From the NCBI GenBank assembly GCA_019828595.1, contig JAHQRK010000023.1:1206144-1270143 (forward strand): DNA of 64,000 bases. Reading direction: 5' to 3'. Each line of letters begins with the position of its first letter. The stretch's first letter is position 1. Under the pieces are notes generated by a model. The model was given only the letters and a program-made list of their open reading frames with translations, ran no database searches and was not told where the DNA came from. The DNA is from Aphanomyces cochlioides (taxonomy: Eukaryota; Oomycota; Saprolegniomycetes; Saprolegniales; Verrucalvaceae). The position numbers and the translations under genes were made by a program. Of the stretch, positions 1-9,839 are shown in pieces.

Positions 1-1197
1 CCGTCAACGCAGTCGTCGAGAAAACGCCGAGAGCCGTGCATGCTTTCATGTCCGCTTGGATGCCAGCCTACACGCAGTAAACAAACTCCCGTGAGGGGGA
101 ACTTTATACGCCGCCGCCGCTGTCCGAGCCCGCAATGCATAAAACTTTTGGAACTGCTAGAGGCATTCCTGGTTGGAAGGGCTCCGTGTTGGAGTTGATC
201 GTGGCTTGGCTCGATGCGCAAGCGGCGAGGCACGCTTGGCGTTCGGGCTCCGTGGCAGTCTCTGGGACCAAGTACGACGCTGCCGACTGGTCTTGATCCA
301 AGATAAAGGCGAGAAGACTCCCGTGGAACGCCGTCTCAATGGCTTCGCTAGGTCCTTTGCGCAAGAGGAGCTGGTCGTCCGTGACCGCGATGGAGATGGG
401 TGCTACAATTTCATCACGAAGGTTGATCACGTCACGAGTGTACCCAGGATGAGTGGCATCTCGTGCGATGGATAGTACGCTTCAAAGAAATTGAGCTCGA
501 GTTGCATGGCTTGATGGTAGAGCTCTTCCAAGCGAGCTTCCGGCATGTTTTCCCGCGAGGCAGTCGCATCCAAAAGGGATTCTATCGCAATCGCGCTCGT
601 CTACCCCGTCGCGATTATACTACAGTCGTCTCAAGACAGCTTACGTCGAACTCTCGGCTAGCGTATGTCTCGATCCACTTGGCGTACTTTGCTGCTGGGT
701 TTGCAGCCTTGAGATGTTGGCCAAGGAATGCGTAAAGACGTGCACATGGGACCATCGCAGCGAGGATTTCGGAAACCGACTGGCTGGACTTGGCCGTCGT
801 GAGCAAAAAGTCAACGTACGCTTGTGTGGCTGGCGTTGCGTCAGTCGATTCGACGAACGACGGATCGATTCCCCAAGACTAGAATCGACAGAGCTCAGCT
901 ATAATCAATCCAGGCTGTGTGCACTACCTGCATGTAAGACGTATGGAGCTTCAGTTCGTCGCTGACGCCTTGCATGAGCGTGACAAGCGTGATCGTGTCC
1001 GTGGTCGTGGCTGCTTTGGTCACGGCATGAGCAAACGCCTGGAGAAATCCATGCAGGAAGAACGCGTCCTGAAGAAGAAACGTCTGGAACGCATCGAGAG
1101 GAAGAGTGCCGCGGCCAATGCCAAGCACAAATGCATGGTACAAGCACGAGAACCGCGGTGATGCCGCGCTTTCCCACAACTGACAACTCAACTTCAT
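1..1197 (-). CDS. TenA-ThiD fusion, thiamine pyrimidine salvage and kinase (3' end beyond window)
   Basis: The gene is spliced from exons 928-1197, 645-878, 444-600, 110-402 and 1-67, with GT-AG introns of 49, 44, 41 and 42 nt that keep one open frame. The TenA domain (about residues 1-215) hydrolyses aminopyrimidines or thiamine. The known TenA active-site residues fall in place: Asp44 in LLQD, Cys135 in MVPC, and a Glu near 203 in QLELNFFEA. After a linker of about 90 residues a ThiD-type hydroxymethylpyrimidine (phosphate) kinase begins near residue 306 with VLCIAGSDSGGG joined to AGIQAD across the last intron. The kinase is cut by the window edge. The start is the Met at 1197, which opens the TenA fold; upstream in-frame sequence belongs to the GST promoter. 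The domain order is the reverse of yeast Thi20 (ThiD then TenA). Unspliced, the frame looks broken, so the intron model decides integrity. Confidence 0.85.
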
Positions 1198-1262
1198 GAT
1201 GACAAAGTTTATCCGGATATGGATTTGAAGCCGTTGGAATTCCACTTTGCCATTCGCGCACC
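1198..1262. promoter_or_regulatory. Divergent intergenic promoter region
   Basis: Only 65 bp separate the start codons of the minus-strand TenA-ThiD gene and the plus-strand GST gene, so both promoters must lie here or inside the coding parts. No clear TATA box is visible. Compact divergent pairs are usual in oomycete genomes; co-regulation is inference. Confidence 0.5.
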
Positions 1263-1880
1263 ATGGAAGCTCCGACCGATCTTCGGCTGACATATTTCAA
1301 CATGCCAGGACGCGGCGAGTTCATCCGCTTGCTCTTTGCGTACGGGAACGTCCCCTTTGAGGACTCCCGGATTTCGTTCCAGGAGTGGGGCGCCAAGAAA
1401 GCGACGCTGGATTTGCCGTTTGGTCAAATGCCGATCCTCCAAACCCATGGGAAGACGTACGCGCAGAGCTTGGCCATCGCACGCTACGCCGCCAAGCTCT
1501 CGGGATTGTACCCCGCCGACCCGCTAGTTGCTCTGGAAGCTGACTCTCTGATCGATGCGATTTTGGAAAATTGGGACGTCTACAACGACAATGTGTATGG
1601 AAATGACGACAAGGACACCAAGCAACAAAAACACGACAATATTGGAGCCACAACTTTTCCACGCTTGCTTGCGAACCTTGAGAAGCGCGTGAAGGGGCCT
1701 TATTTCACGGGCGACAAACCGACGCATGCCGACATTTATTTGTTTGATTTCCACCAACATGCTCTCCTGGAATATCCTACCCTGGCCAAGGAACTGGCTA
1801 CCAACTACCCCAAGATTGCTGCAATTGTCGAGCGTGTGCACAACTCCAATGAATTAGCCACCTATTTCAAGAAAGCCTAG
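1263..1880 (+). CDS. Glutathione S-transferase, sigma/alpha-like cytosolic GST
   Basis: This intact single-exon gene encodes 205 residues, the normal length for a cytosolic GST that conjugates glutathione to electrophiles or reduces peroxides. The N-terminal thioredoxin-like domain has the catalytic Tyr11 in LTYFNMPGRGE, the cis-proline Pro57 in GQMPIL and the glutathione gamma-glutamyl contact Gln68-Ser69 in QSLAIARYAAK. The helical C-terminal domain carries the usual helix-6 Asp motif in THADIYLFDF. The start at 1263 is the first ATG and places the catalytic Tyr at the usual distance. The gene is divergent from the thiamine gene. Its last 107 coding bases plus 79 bp of 3' flank (1774-1959) are copied exactly, inverted, at 3543-3728. 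Confidence 0.93.
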   Translation: MEAPTDLRLTYFNMPGRGEFIRLLFAYGNVPFEDSRISFQEWGAKKATLDLPFGQMPILQTHGKTYAQSLAIARYAAKLSGLYPADPLVALEADSLIDAILENWDVYNDNVYGNDDKDTKQQKHDNIGATTFPRLLANLEKRVKGPYFTGDKPTHADIYLFDFHQHALLEYPTLAKELATNYPKIAAIVERVHNSNELATYFKKA

Positions 1881-1959
1881 TGGGCATCAGTCACGTGATT
1901 GCAGTTGTCATCAGCTTCTTTAACATCATTCATGTATTTTTGCATCCTTGAGTCCATTT
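1774..1959 (+). repeat. Source arm of the 186-bp inverted duplication of the GST 3' end
   Basis: This stretch, the GST C-terminal coding end plus 79 bp downstream, reads identically as the reverse complement of 3543-3728. I found no mismatch by eye. The homology stops abruptly at both ends, after GAGTCCATTT on one side and at the H1 Helitron junction on the other. Confidence 0.9.
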
Positions 1960-2089
1960 CTGCTGGCTCATGTCGTTGTTGTTGAAGATGGAGCACATGG
2001 CATGCTCCAAAGTTGTGATTGGCAAAAAAGTGCAAATAGAAGCGCAAAAAAGTGCAAACTGAAGCCACTCTCGTCAGAGTGACCAATGG

Positions 2090-3496
2090 ATGAGCCAGCA
2101 GAGCCATGAAAAGACCGGGTCAGGCACTTCGCTACCAGGTGAGCTCGTGACACTTGTGATGGAATTTCTCGACGGACCATGCCTCGTGGCATGCACCATT
2201 GTGAACCGACTATGGAATATCCAAACACATCAAAACCACCTGTGGGAAGGCGCTTGTCTGGCCAAGTGGCCAAGTCTTCGCAGTCGAGGCCTGCCACAGA
2301 TTGTCTCGGCCGACGACTATGACGTATAGATAGCTTGAGGCGATTGACTTATGCGATCTTGTAGCTCATTCGGCTGTATGGAGGATGTTGGAAGACGTGC
2401 TTTCTTCAAAACCACCAGGTATGACCGCCACAATGCATCGCATCCACTTGATTTTCATGGATAGTTGAATCACAGCCGTCCTGACGATGAAGGTCCCGCT
2501 CTCGGATTTGACAACAACCCAGCGCATCACATCTGAAATAATACTCCTCGACGACTACAGCTTTGTCATTGACGTTTACTCTTTCGACAGCTCCGGCTCT
2601 GAAGACGACGGTGATCGAGAAATCGCAATCTTCTTGGTTCGAGTCAGCTCCCTGTTGAATGACTCAAATGCTTGTAGAGAATAGGTTCGTTCCACTCCAA
2701 TGAAATGTATCTAAGCCTGTCTTGTAGCAAGTCCGGGCCTTCTCGGCTACAAAAGCTGCAGCACACACGATTTGACGGCATGCATGGGCAAATGGGATGG
2801 AATACCTTTTCAAACCTGTCGGATTTAAAGTCGAGCGGCTTTTTGGACGACCACGACGACCTCTCAGTATCGGTTTCCATTCGACTCGTGCCTTTAACGC
2901 TGCACATTTACACCGACGAGAGCTTTACTCAGCATGAAGGTTTGGGTCTTGGATCTCCATCAGTGAAGGTTGGCGTGCCGATGTGTTCCACAGTCAAGCA
3001 AATTCGCGACGCTGTGGCAAACAACTTTCCACAACTTGAATCACCTAAAGAGGTTGATTTGTGGTGGTTCACTCTCGAAGACACTGTGCGACCACGCACG
3101 TTGATTCCTCATGATGATCCCGACCTTGTTCCGTCGGTCACTGGCATTCCAAGACTTGATTCCTTTCGCCTTGACACGTTTTCCATGGCGCACTTGTATC
3201 TGGATCCAAGTTGTGAAGACTCCTTTGTGTTTATCAAAGTATTGGATCGACAATCCGGCAAGTTGCACTGCGTTGCTCGTTTGAGTCTCCGCCATTACTC
3301 GACTCCAGCGGCAATCTTTGACCATCTCTCTGCCGTAAATCCTGGGGTTTCGCGGTGTCGATATGGGTTTGATACGCAAAAAGGCACCACTGTCATGTTA
3401 AACGATGGTGAAGAAGGCCACAAATTGGACCATGCAGTGCGTCCTATTGCCCCTTTACTCTATCTACCTTCAAGACAACCAGAGTCGAAACCTTGA
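2090..3496 (+). CDS. F-box / MATH / USP7-like domain protein, multi-exon, integrity uncertain
   Basis: From the ATG at 2090, 78 codons encode an F-box-like motif (LPGELVTLVMEFL, NRLW, HLWEGACLAKWPS), the usual SCF ubiquitin-ligase adaptor signature. A 41-nt intron is likely at 2324-2364. The next exon is about 2365-2418, followed by an intron from 2419. A third coding block (about 2477-2684) and a fourth (2728-3496) carry a MATH/TRAF-like beta pattern (ILLDDYSFVIDVYSF, then GWNTFSNLSDLKSSGFLDD). The end (about 2900-3450) resembles the ubiquitin-like region of USP7/UBP12 deubiquitinases (FVFIKVLDRQSGKLHC). The simple splice choices leave phase mismatches at the second and third introns. Either splicing is unusual or the gene carries small indels and is decaying. 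One gene rather than two is inference. Confidence 0.5.
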
Positions 3497-3542
3497 GCAT
3501 CAAAGTCATGCGCCCAACGTGTCAGCCTCTTCAGAACTTTAA

Positions 3543-3728
3543 AAATGGACTCAAGGATGCAAAAATACATGAATGATGTTAAAGAAGCTGATGACAACTG
3601 CAATCACGTGACTGATGCCCACTAGGCTTTCTTGAAATAGGTGGCTAATTCATTGGAGTTGTGCACACGCTCGACAATTGCAGCAATCTTGGGGTAGTTG
3701 GTAGCCAGTTCCTTGGCCAGGGTAGGAT
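3543..3728 (-). pseudogene. Inverted copy of the GST 3' end, truncated by Helitron H1
   Basis: This segment encodes the last 35 GST residues and their stop on the minus strand, with 79 bp of 3' flank, identical to 1774-1959. The rest of the copy is missing because Helitron sequence begins at 3729. A long minus-strand reading frame (3645-5282) runs from H1 into this piece, but it reads GST in the wrong frame, so it is not a real fusion protein. Confidence 0.88.
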
Positions 3729-5282
3729 CACAGTTGACACATTAAGATTTCCCCCAAGCATTCTTCGTCGTATGCTTGCTTGCGTTTCAGGATCCGTAAT
3801 GTAGATCTGGGCGTAACTGGCTTGTTCTTCGTCCGCAGGCAACAGTGGTCCAATCAAATGATGCAAAGCGCCTTGGATTGTATAAGATCTCGGCCCACCG
3901 TTGCCGTGAATAATTTCTTGGGTACCAATAGATGTAAAGGCAAAGAGGGCGTTGTACCGGCGAGTGTTATTGACAAACCCTCTGGTTTTGAACAAAGCAA
4001 TGTATTCGCGAAACTCGGGTGTGTCAGGCCAGGTAGCAACAGGCAGCACTCGAGTGCCTCCACCGCAGCAGTCCTTTTCTTCGCCTGGCCAAATCTTCGC
4101 TTCGCAATGGCGGCAAATCGAACGCTGCTCAATAGTATGAAGAGGCACCAATGATTCATCGAAGTCATCGAAACTGACGCGTGCACTGTTGTGAGCACTC
4201 TTCTTCTTCGGGCGACCCTTGGGTTTATTCCGGAGACTTAATCCTTGCTCGCGAGGAGGTACATCAATCAAATCCACATCCACGTTTAGCGGAGGATCAG
4301 CATTTGCCAAGGCAAGTAATTGATTGTCAGTGTTGCAATCCACATTTCCATCGGAAATATCTTCTTCCTTGGTTTCTTCTTCACCTCCTTCATTCATACG
4401 GTTAGGTTGTAGCGCAGCATAGATCCTTCGATTGTCAACTCTGCGCTCGCGATCTTCTTGCTCCTGAGCTGCCAGAATCTTGAGATGATGGTCACTTTGA
4501 GCGCGATAATGGATTTTGTCTTCTCCCTCCTTGGTTTCCTCTTCGTCGCTCTGATCCATGTCCGTGTGGTGCAAAATGATGGCACCCCGCCCTTGATTCG
4601 CAACCTCAGTGTTGTGCTTTTTTTCGCGAGCACGTTTGTTGTATTCCGCCTTCTTGGATCTTTTCATAGCCACCTCTTTGTCGAAGTCTTCCACGATAGC
4701 ATGCCGTTTCTTTTCGCGAGCACGATTGTTGTACTCCGCCGTTTTGGATTTGTCGACCTCTTCCACGATAGCTTGCCGTTTCTTTTCGCGAGCACGATTG
4801 TTGTACTCCGCCTTTAGAAGAGCTTGCCGATTCTTTTCGCGAGCACGATTGTTGTACTCCGCCTTTTTAGATTTTTCCATTGCCACCTCTTCGTCGACTT
4901 CATCCACGATAGCTTGCCGTTTCTTTTCGCGAGCACGTTTGTTGTACTCCGCCTTGTTGGCTTTTCTCATAGCCGCCTCGTCGTTAATATTGCCCTGATT
5001 CAAGGCATCGTCATCCACAGCTCGGCCATTAGCTCCAGTGGATGCAGACTCTTGTTCGGTAGCATGCACTTCTTTCCGCTCTGCTTGCTTCCCAGGTTCA
5101 GAATTATCGATCGCATGTCCTTGATTGTCATTGTCATGACTGCAATTGCCTTTCTTAGAGGCCGAGTAGTTGTTATTTTCTACGCAGAAAACTGCGTCAG
5201 ACAAATGTTCATACAAAAACTTCAAGACAAAAATGATAATGTGATTGGATCGTAAAAATACTGTGGATATGTGTCCCGCCAC
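3729..5282 (-). pseudogene. Helitron Rep/helicase, N-terminal fragment in H1
   Basis: The fragment covers about the first 510 residues: a lysine/arginine-rich coiled-coil repeat region (five AEYNxRAREK units), a CxxC...CC zinc-binding block (RSICRHCEAKIWPGE, then DCCGGG), and the pre-Rep region ending at RRMLGGNLN. The HUH nuclease and helicase are absent. The frame opens with a GTG and has Lys where H2, H5 and H6 have their first Met, so no good start codon remains. Confidence 0.85.
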
Positions 5283-5951
5283 TTAAGCTTAACATAATGT
5301 GGTTTGCCAGAAAATACTACTCATTTCTTTCATAAATCGTACAGAGTTCGCGGTATTTATTAAACATCACTTTGTTTAATATCGCGTTTTGAACTCGTAC
5401 ATCCAATGAGTTGAAACTTTGATACTGGGTAATACACCTGCTAAGTATCATGAAACACCCCTGAAGTGATTCATGATACTCGCCGTAGGCCCACTATCAA
5501 CAGTGGTACTCCGTCAAAAAAAGTAGCACCATCAGTTGCAATAGTGGTAACCAACGTTACACATTGTCCCCTTACTGTAAAAAGTTGAACTATGGGGAGA
5601 GGATTTACTCGTCCAAAGTCAATATGAAAATACAGTAAACCCACACGTTATAGCCGTCCCTGGCTGCTCTATGAAAATGTCCGGTATTTCGAGCCAAAAA
5701 GGCCCTACTTCGTAACATTCGCATATATAAAATTTTTATTTTTTAAAATTTTTTGATCGCGTCGGAATTCGCCTTTCGGAGTCCAAGCCTCTGGCCAGGG
5801 TATGGCTTAAAGTGGCAGAAAGGGCTCGTCACCCTACTGCACAGTGTGTTGACCGCTTATTCAGCGGCCTTTTCTGCCCGAGTGAAGCTATCCTAAGACA
5901 TGCATCTCATCTTGCATCGTCCCAGAAAAAACCAATTGCCATGCATCTCGT

Positions 5952-6701
5952 GGCGCTCCTCCAAAGGAACCCCACTGGACTCTTTCAACCTGTATTAACG
6001 GACAAATGACGAATTGATTTTGTATCCAGATAAAAGAATCGATTATCCAGATACACTATAAACTCCAATCTGACCCCACGAATGCGCGCCATTGAAAGAG
6101 AACCATCCAATCCTTATACTTAGAAATAGAATACCACTCCAGTTGAAACCCACTAAACACAAACAATAAGAGCCATTCACTTGTCTGGACATACATTTCG
6201 AAATTTGCAATAGACAGTCTATATGACTTGTCCGATGTCTCGGACTACACGTTCGACAGGGTTATGAAGGAAACAGTCAGCGAGTCAGCCGCTGTTGAAT
6301 GGTGCATGAAAGTAAGTTGAAACTCCTGTTGAATGAAACTCACAGTCAATTGAAAGTGTGTGGGAAGTACGTGTGAAACAGTACTTGAAGGCCATGCGAG
6401 GTGTTCACACTGACGACCTTCAATCTTACCTTGATCAGTTCATGTGGCGAAGCAAAACGCAACAGGTATGTATTTTAAAGGCTTAGTGATAGCTATTCGT
6501 AAAACCTACATCTAATACATGACAGCGTTCATTGCATTCCATGTCACTTTGTTCCGTCCAAGGAAATATCCATGGATTTTCGGATAATTATCCGGATATC
6601 CATGGATATTTCCTTGGATGTTTCCATGGATATCCGGATAATTATGCGGAATATTTAATACAGGTTGAAAGAGTCCAGTGGGGTTCCTTTGGAGGAGCGC
6701 C
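5952..6701 (+). mobile_element. Merlin-type (IS1595-related) deletion derivative, copy in H1
   Basis: The 750-bp element has perfect 47-bp terminal inverted repeats (5952-5998 and 6655-6701, starting GGCGCTCCTCC) and an 8-bp target duplication CATCTCGT (5944-5951, 6702-6709). Inside are two plus-strand coding remnants joined in frame by a GT-AG gap (6312-6345). One ends ETVSESAAVEWCMK and resembles a helix-turn-helix. The other (6346-6465) is SIESVWEVRVKQYLKAMRG and then SYLDQFMWR, the C-terminal signature of Merlin/IS1595 transposases. The catalytic centre between them is deleted, so the element is non-autonomous. The 8-bp duplication would also fit hAT, but the protein block does not. Confidence 0.75.
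6560..6645. repeat. Overlapping perfect palindromes inside the Merlin element
   Basis: Two inverted repeats overlap: a 17-bp pair (6560-6576 with 6599-6615) and a 23-bp pair (6584-6606 with 6623-6645). Both are built from CCATGGATATCCGGATAATT. The right arm of the first lies partly in the left arm of the second, so the region can form alternative hairpins. Copies lie in the H2 and H3 Merlin elements, near 10448-10533 and 14337-14422. Confidence 0.85.
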
Positions 6702-7274
6702 CATCTCGTCTTTGGCAGGTATTATTTTAAATAGTAGGACAATATTTTCATTTTGTATGTGGAATGATTATTAATATTATCGACAACTGCCACGTCCAGC
6801 ATCATGGGTGCATGAACGAACTTGTCTCAAATTACTCTTTTTTTGACTTGGCGTTTGTATGTAAAAATTGCTCATTTTGTACTTGGATCAAGTATATAAA
6901 AATTGCTAATTTTGTACTTGGATAAAGTATATAAAAATTGCTAATTTTGTACTTGGATAAAGTATATAAAAATTGCTCATTTGTTGACTTGACGTTTGTA
7001 TGTAAAAATTACTCTCGTACTTAGTCTCGTACTTACGTGTTGCGTTAGAGCCTTAAGTAATAGACTAGGGTGAGGCCAGGGCTACGCCCCTGGGTGGAGC
7101 GTTTTGCTTTGGAAATAACAAAGATTTGATCACACACATGAAACGTTTGAAGCCATACTATGAATTTAGAATTTGATTCAGGCCCAGTTCGAAGTAAAAA
7201 AATAAGTTAACGCCGAGGATTCTGATTGGCTACTGTTGACTGACGAATATTTTTTTCGTCAGGAGATAAATCAT

Positions 7275-7685
7275 GTCCTGACCAAAAAACCGTCGACTCG
7301 TACCGAAAGAAAAATAAATTATCAATCAGAGAACATATTATTTTGAAACTAAGGAGACGGCATTTACTTCGCACTCCTTATTCACTTCTTTCTTATTTTA
7401 CTTCGAATTGGCCTCCATAGTTTCCCTGTTTTGTTGTGCAAAAATGCCAGTACTTGCACAGATAACACGAACGACTTATCAGTGATAATACAGACGCTCG
7501 AGGTACCCAGTCCTATTCACGGCGCATTTGACGGCAAGACACTGATGACCATGCGCTTAGATGATGCTCATGGCGACTACCAACATGTCGGAGACATAGT
7601 ATATCTAGATGGAGAAAGGCGAACATTAGATGGTAATCTACGGTTGTGTCCAATGTGAGCGTGGCATGTGGTGGGTGGAGGTTCT
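7275..7685. other. Foreign segment inside H2, possibly captured
   Basis: These 411 bp replace the rest of the Rep/helicase gene and are absent from H1, H5, H6 and H7. The junctions are sharp: 7274/7275 after GATAAATCAT, and 7685/7686 before ACTGGCTTGTTCTT. A 75-codon plus-strand frame (7431-7658) contains LDDAHGDYQHVGDIVYLDGE, which I do not recognise. Helitrons commonly capture host gene pieces; that this is such a piece is inference. Confidence 0.6.
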
Positions 7686-9170
7686 ACTGGCTTGTTCTTT
7701 GTCCGCAGGCAACAGTGGTCCAATCAAATGATGCAAAGCGCCTTGGATTGTATAAGATCTCGGCCCACCGTTGCCGTGAATAATTTCTTGGGTACCAATA
7801 GATGTAAAGGCAAAGAGGGCGTTGTACCGGCGAGTGTTATTGACAAACCCTCTGGTTTTGAACAAAGCAATGTATTCGCGAAACTCGGGTGTGTCAGGCC
7901 AGGTAGCAACAGGCAGCACTCGAGTGCCTCCACCGCAGCAGTCCTTTTCTTCGCCTGGCCAAATCTTCGCTTCGCAATGGCGGCAAATCGAACGCTGCTC
8001 AATAGTATGAAGAGGCACCAATGATTCATCGAAGTCATCGAAACTGACGCGTGCACTGTTGTGAGCACTCTTCTTCTTCGGGCGACCCTTGGGTTTATTC
8101 CGGAGACTTAATCCTTGCTCGCGAGGAGGTACATCAATCAAATCCACATCCACGTTTAGCGGAGGATCAGCATTTGCCAAGGCAAGTAATTGATTGTCAG
8201 TGTTGCAATCCACATTTCCATCGGAAATATCTTCTTCCTTGGTTTCTTCTTCACCTCCTTCATTCATACGGTTAGGTTGTAGCGCAGCATAGATCCTTCG
8301 ATTGTCAACTCTGCGCTCGCGATCTTCTTGCTCCTGAGCTGCCAGAATCTTGAGATGATGGTCACTTTGAGCGCGATAATGGATTCTGTCTTCTCCCTCC
8401 TTGGTTTCCTCTTCGTCGCTCTGATCCATGTCCGTGTGGTGCAAAATGATGGCACCCCGCCCTTGATTCGCAACCTCAGTGTTGTGCTTTTTTTCGCGAG
8501 CACGTTTGTTGTATTCCGCCTTCTTGGATCTTTTCATAGCCACCTCTTTGTCGAAGTCTTCCACGATAGCATGCCGTTTCTTTTCGCGAGCACGATTGTT
8601 GTACTCCGCCTTTTTGGATTTTTCCATTGCCACCTCTTCGTCAACTTTATCCAGGATAGCTTGCCGTTTTTTTTCGCGAGCACGATTGTTGTACTCCGCC
8701 TTTAGAAGAGCTTGCCGATTCTTTTCGCGAGCACGATTGTTGTACTCCGCCTTTTTAGATTTTTCCATTGCCACCTCTTCGTCGACTTCATCCACGATAG
8801 CTTGCCGTTTCTTTTCGCGAGCACGTTTGTTGTACTCCGCCTTGTTGGCTTTTCTCATAGCCGCCTCGTCGTTAATATTGCCCTGATTCAAGGCATCGTC
8901 ATCCACAGCTCGGCCATTAGCTCCAGTGGATGCAGACTCTTGTTCGGTAGCATGCACTTCTTTCCGCTCTGCTTGCTTCCCAGGTTCAGAATTATCGATC
9001 GCATGTCCTTGATTGTCATTGTCATGACTGCAATTGCCTTTCTTAGAGGCCGAGTAGTTGTTATTTTCTACGCAGAAAACTGCGTCAGACAAATGTTCAT
9101 ACAAAAACATCAACACAAAAATGATAATGTGATTGGATCGTAAAAATACTGTGGATATGTGTCCCGCCAC
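7686..9170 (-). pseudogene. Helitron Rep/helicase, N-terminal fragment in H2
   Basis: It carries the coiled-coil repeats, the zinc-binding block and the pre-Rep region up to LLPADKEQAS, then reads out of the family into the foreign segment. The first ATG is at 9110 (numbered from its highest base). No HUH nuclease or helicase remains, so it cannot mobilise the element by itself. Confidence 0.85.
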
Positions 9171-9839
9171 TTAAGCTTAACATAATGTGGTTTGCCAGAA
9201 AATACTACTCATTTCTTTCATAAATCGTACAGAGTTCGCGGTATTTATTAAACATCACTTTGTTTAATATCGCGTTTTGAACTCGTACATCCAATGAGTT
9301 GAAACTTTGATACTGGGTAATACACCTGCTAAGTATCATGAAACACCCCTGAAGTGATTCATGATACTCGCCGTAGGCCCACTATCAACAGTGGTACTCC
9401 GTCAAAAAAAGTAGCACCATCAGTTGCAATAGTGGTAACCAACGTTACACATTGTCCCCTTACTGTAAAAAGTTGAACTATGGGGAGAGGATTTACTCGT
9501 CCAAAGTCAATATGAAAATACAGTAAACCCACACGTTATAGCCGTCCCTGGCTGCTCTATGAAAATGTCCGGTATTTCGAGCCAAAAAGGCCCTACTTCG
9601 TAACATTCGCATATATAAAATTTTTATTTTTTAAAATTTTTTGATCGCGTCGGAATTCGCCTTTCGGAGTCCAAGCCTCTGGCCAGGGTATGGCTTAAAG
9701 TGGCAGAAAGGGCTCGTCACCCTACTGCACAGTGTGTTGACCGCTTATTCAGCGGCCTTTTCTGCCCGAGTGAAGCTATCCTAAGACATGCATCTCATCT
9801 TGCATCGTCCCAGAAAAAACCAATTGCCATGCATCTCGT

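Larger units (their letters stand above)
3729..7064 (-). mobile_element. Helitron H1, 3'-truncated, with nested Merlin element
   Basis: The element starts at 7064 with the 5' TC end (TCTATTACTTAAGG on the minus strand), which abuts the CTAG end of H2. It is cut at 3729 inside the Rep/helicase gene, where the inverted GST piece begins. From 5283 to 7064 it is non-coding. That part holds an AT-rich stretch near 5724-5755, the Merlin insertion, and a short minisatellite of about 35 bp (roughly 6866-6980). Unlike H2-H4, its gene remnant reads past the point where those copies break, so it derives from an autonomous-type copy. Confidence 0.85.

Noticed and set aside
430..960. TenA-ThiD as a frameshifted pseudogene
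   Set aside because: Short GT-AG introns at 403-443, 601-644 and 879-927 remove every stop and restore family motifs at the expected positions.
3645..5282. Helitron-GST fusion protein
   Set aside because: The GST portion is read out of its own frame after the junction at 3728/3729.
5952..6701. hAT assignment for the 750-bp element, from its 8-bp target duplication
   Set aside because: Merlin elements also make 8-9 bp duplications, and the coding remnant with IESVW and FMWR fits the Merlin/IS1595 transposase end.
6532..6774. Small protein with repeated DNYPDIHGY motifs
   Set aside because: The frame only translates the palindromes and the right TIR of the Merlin element.
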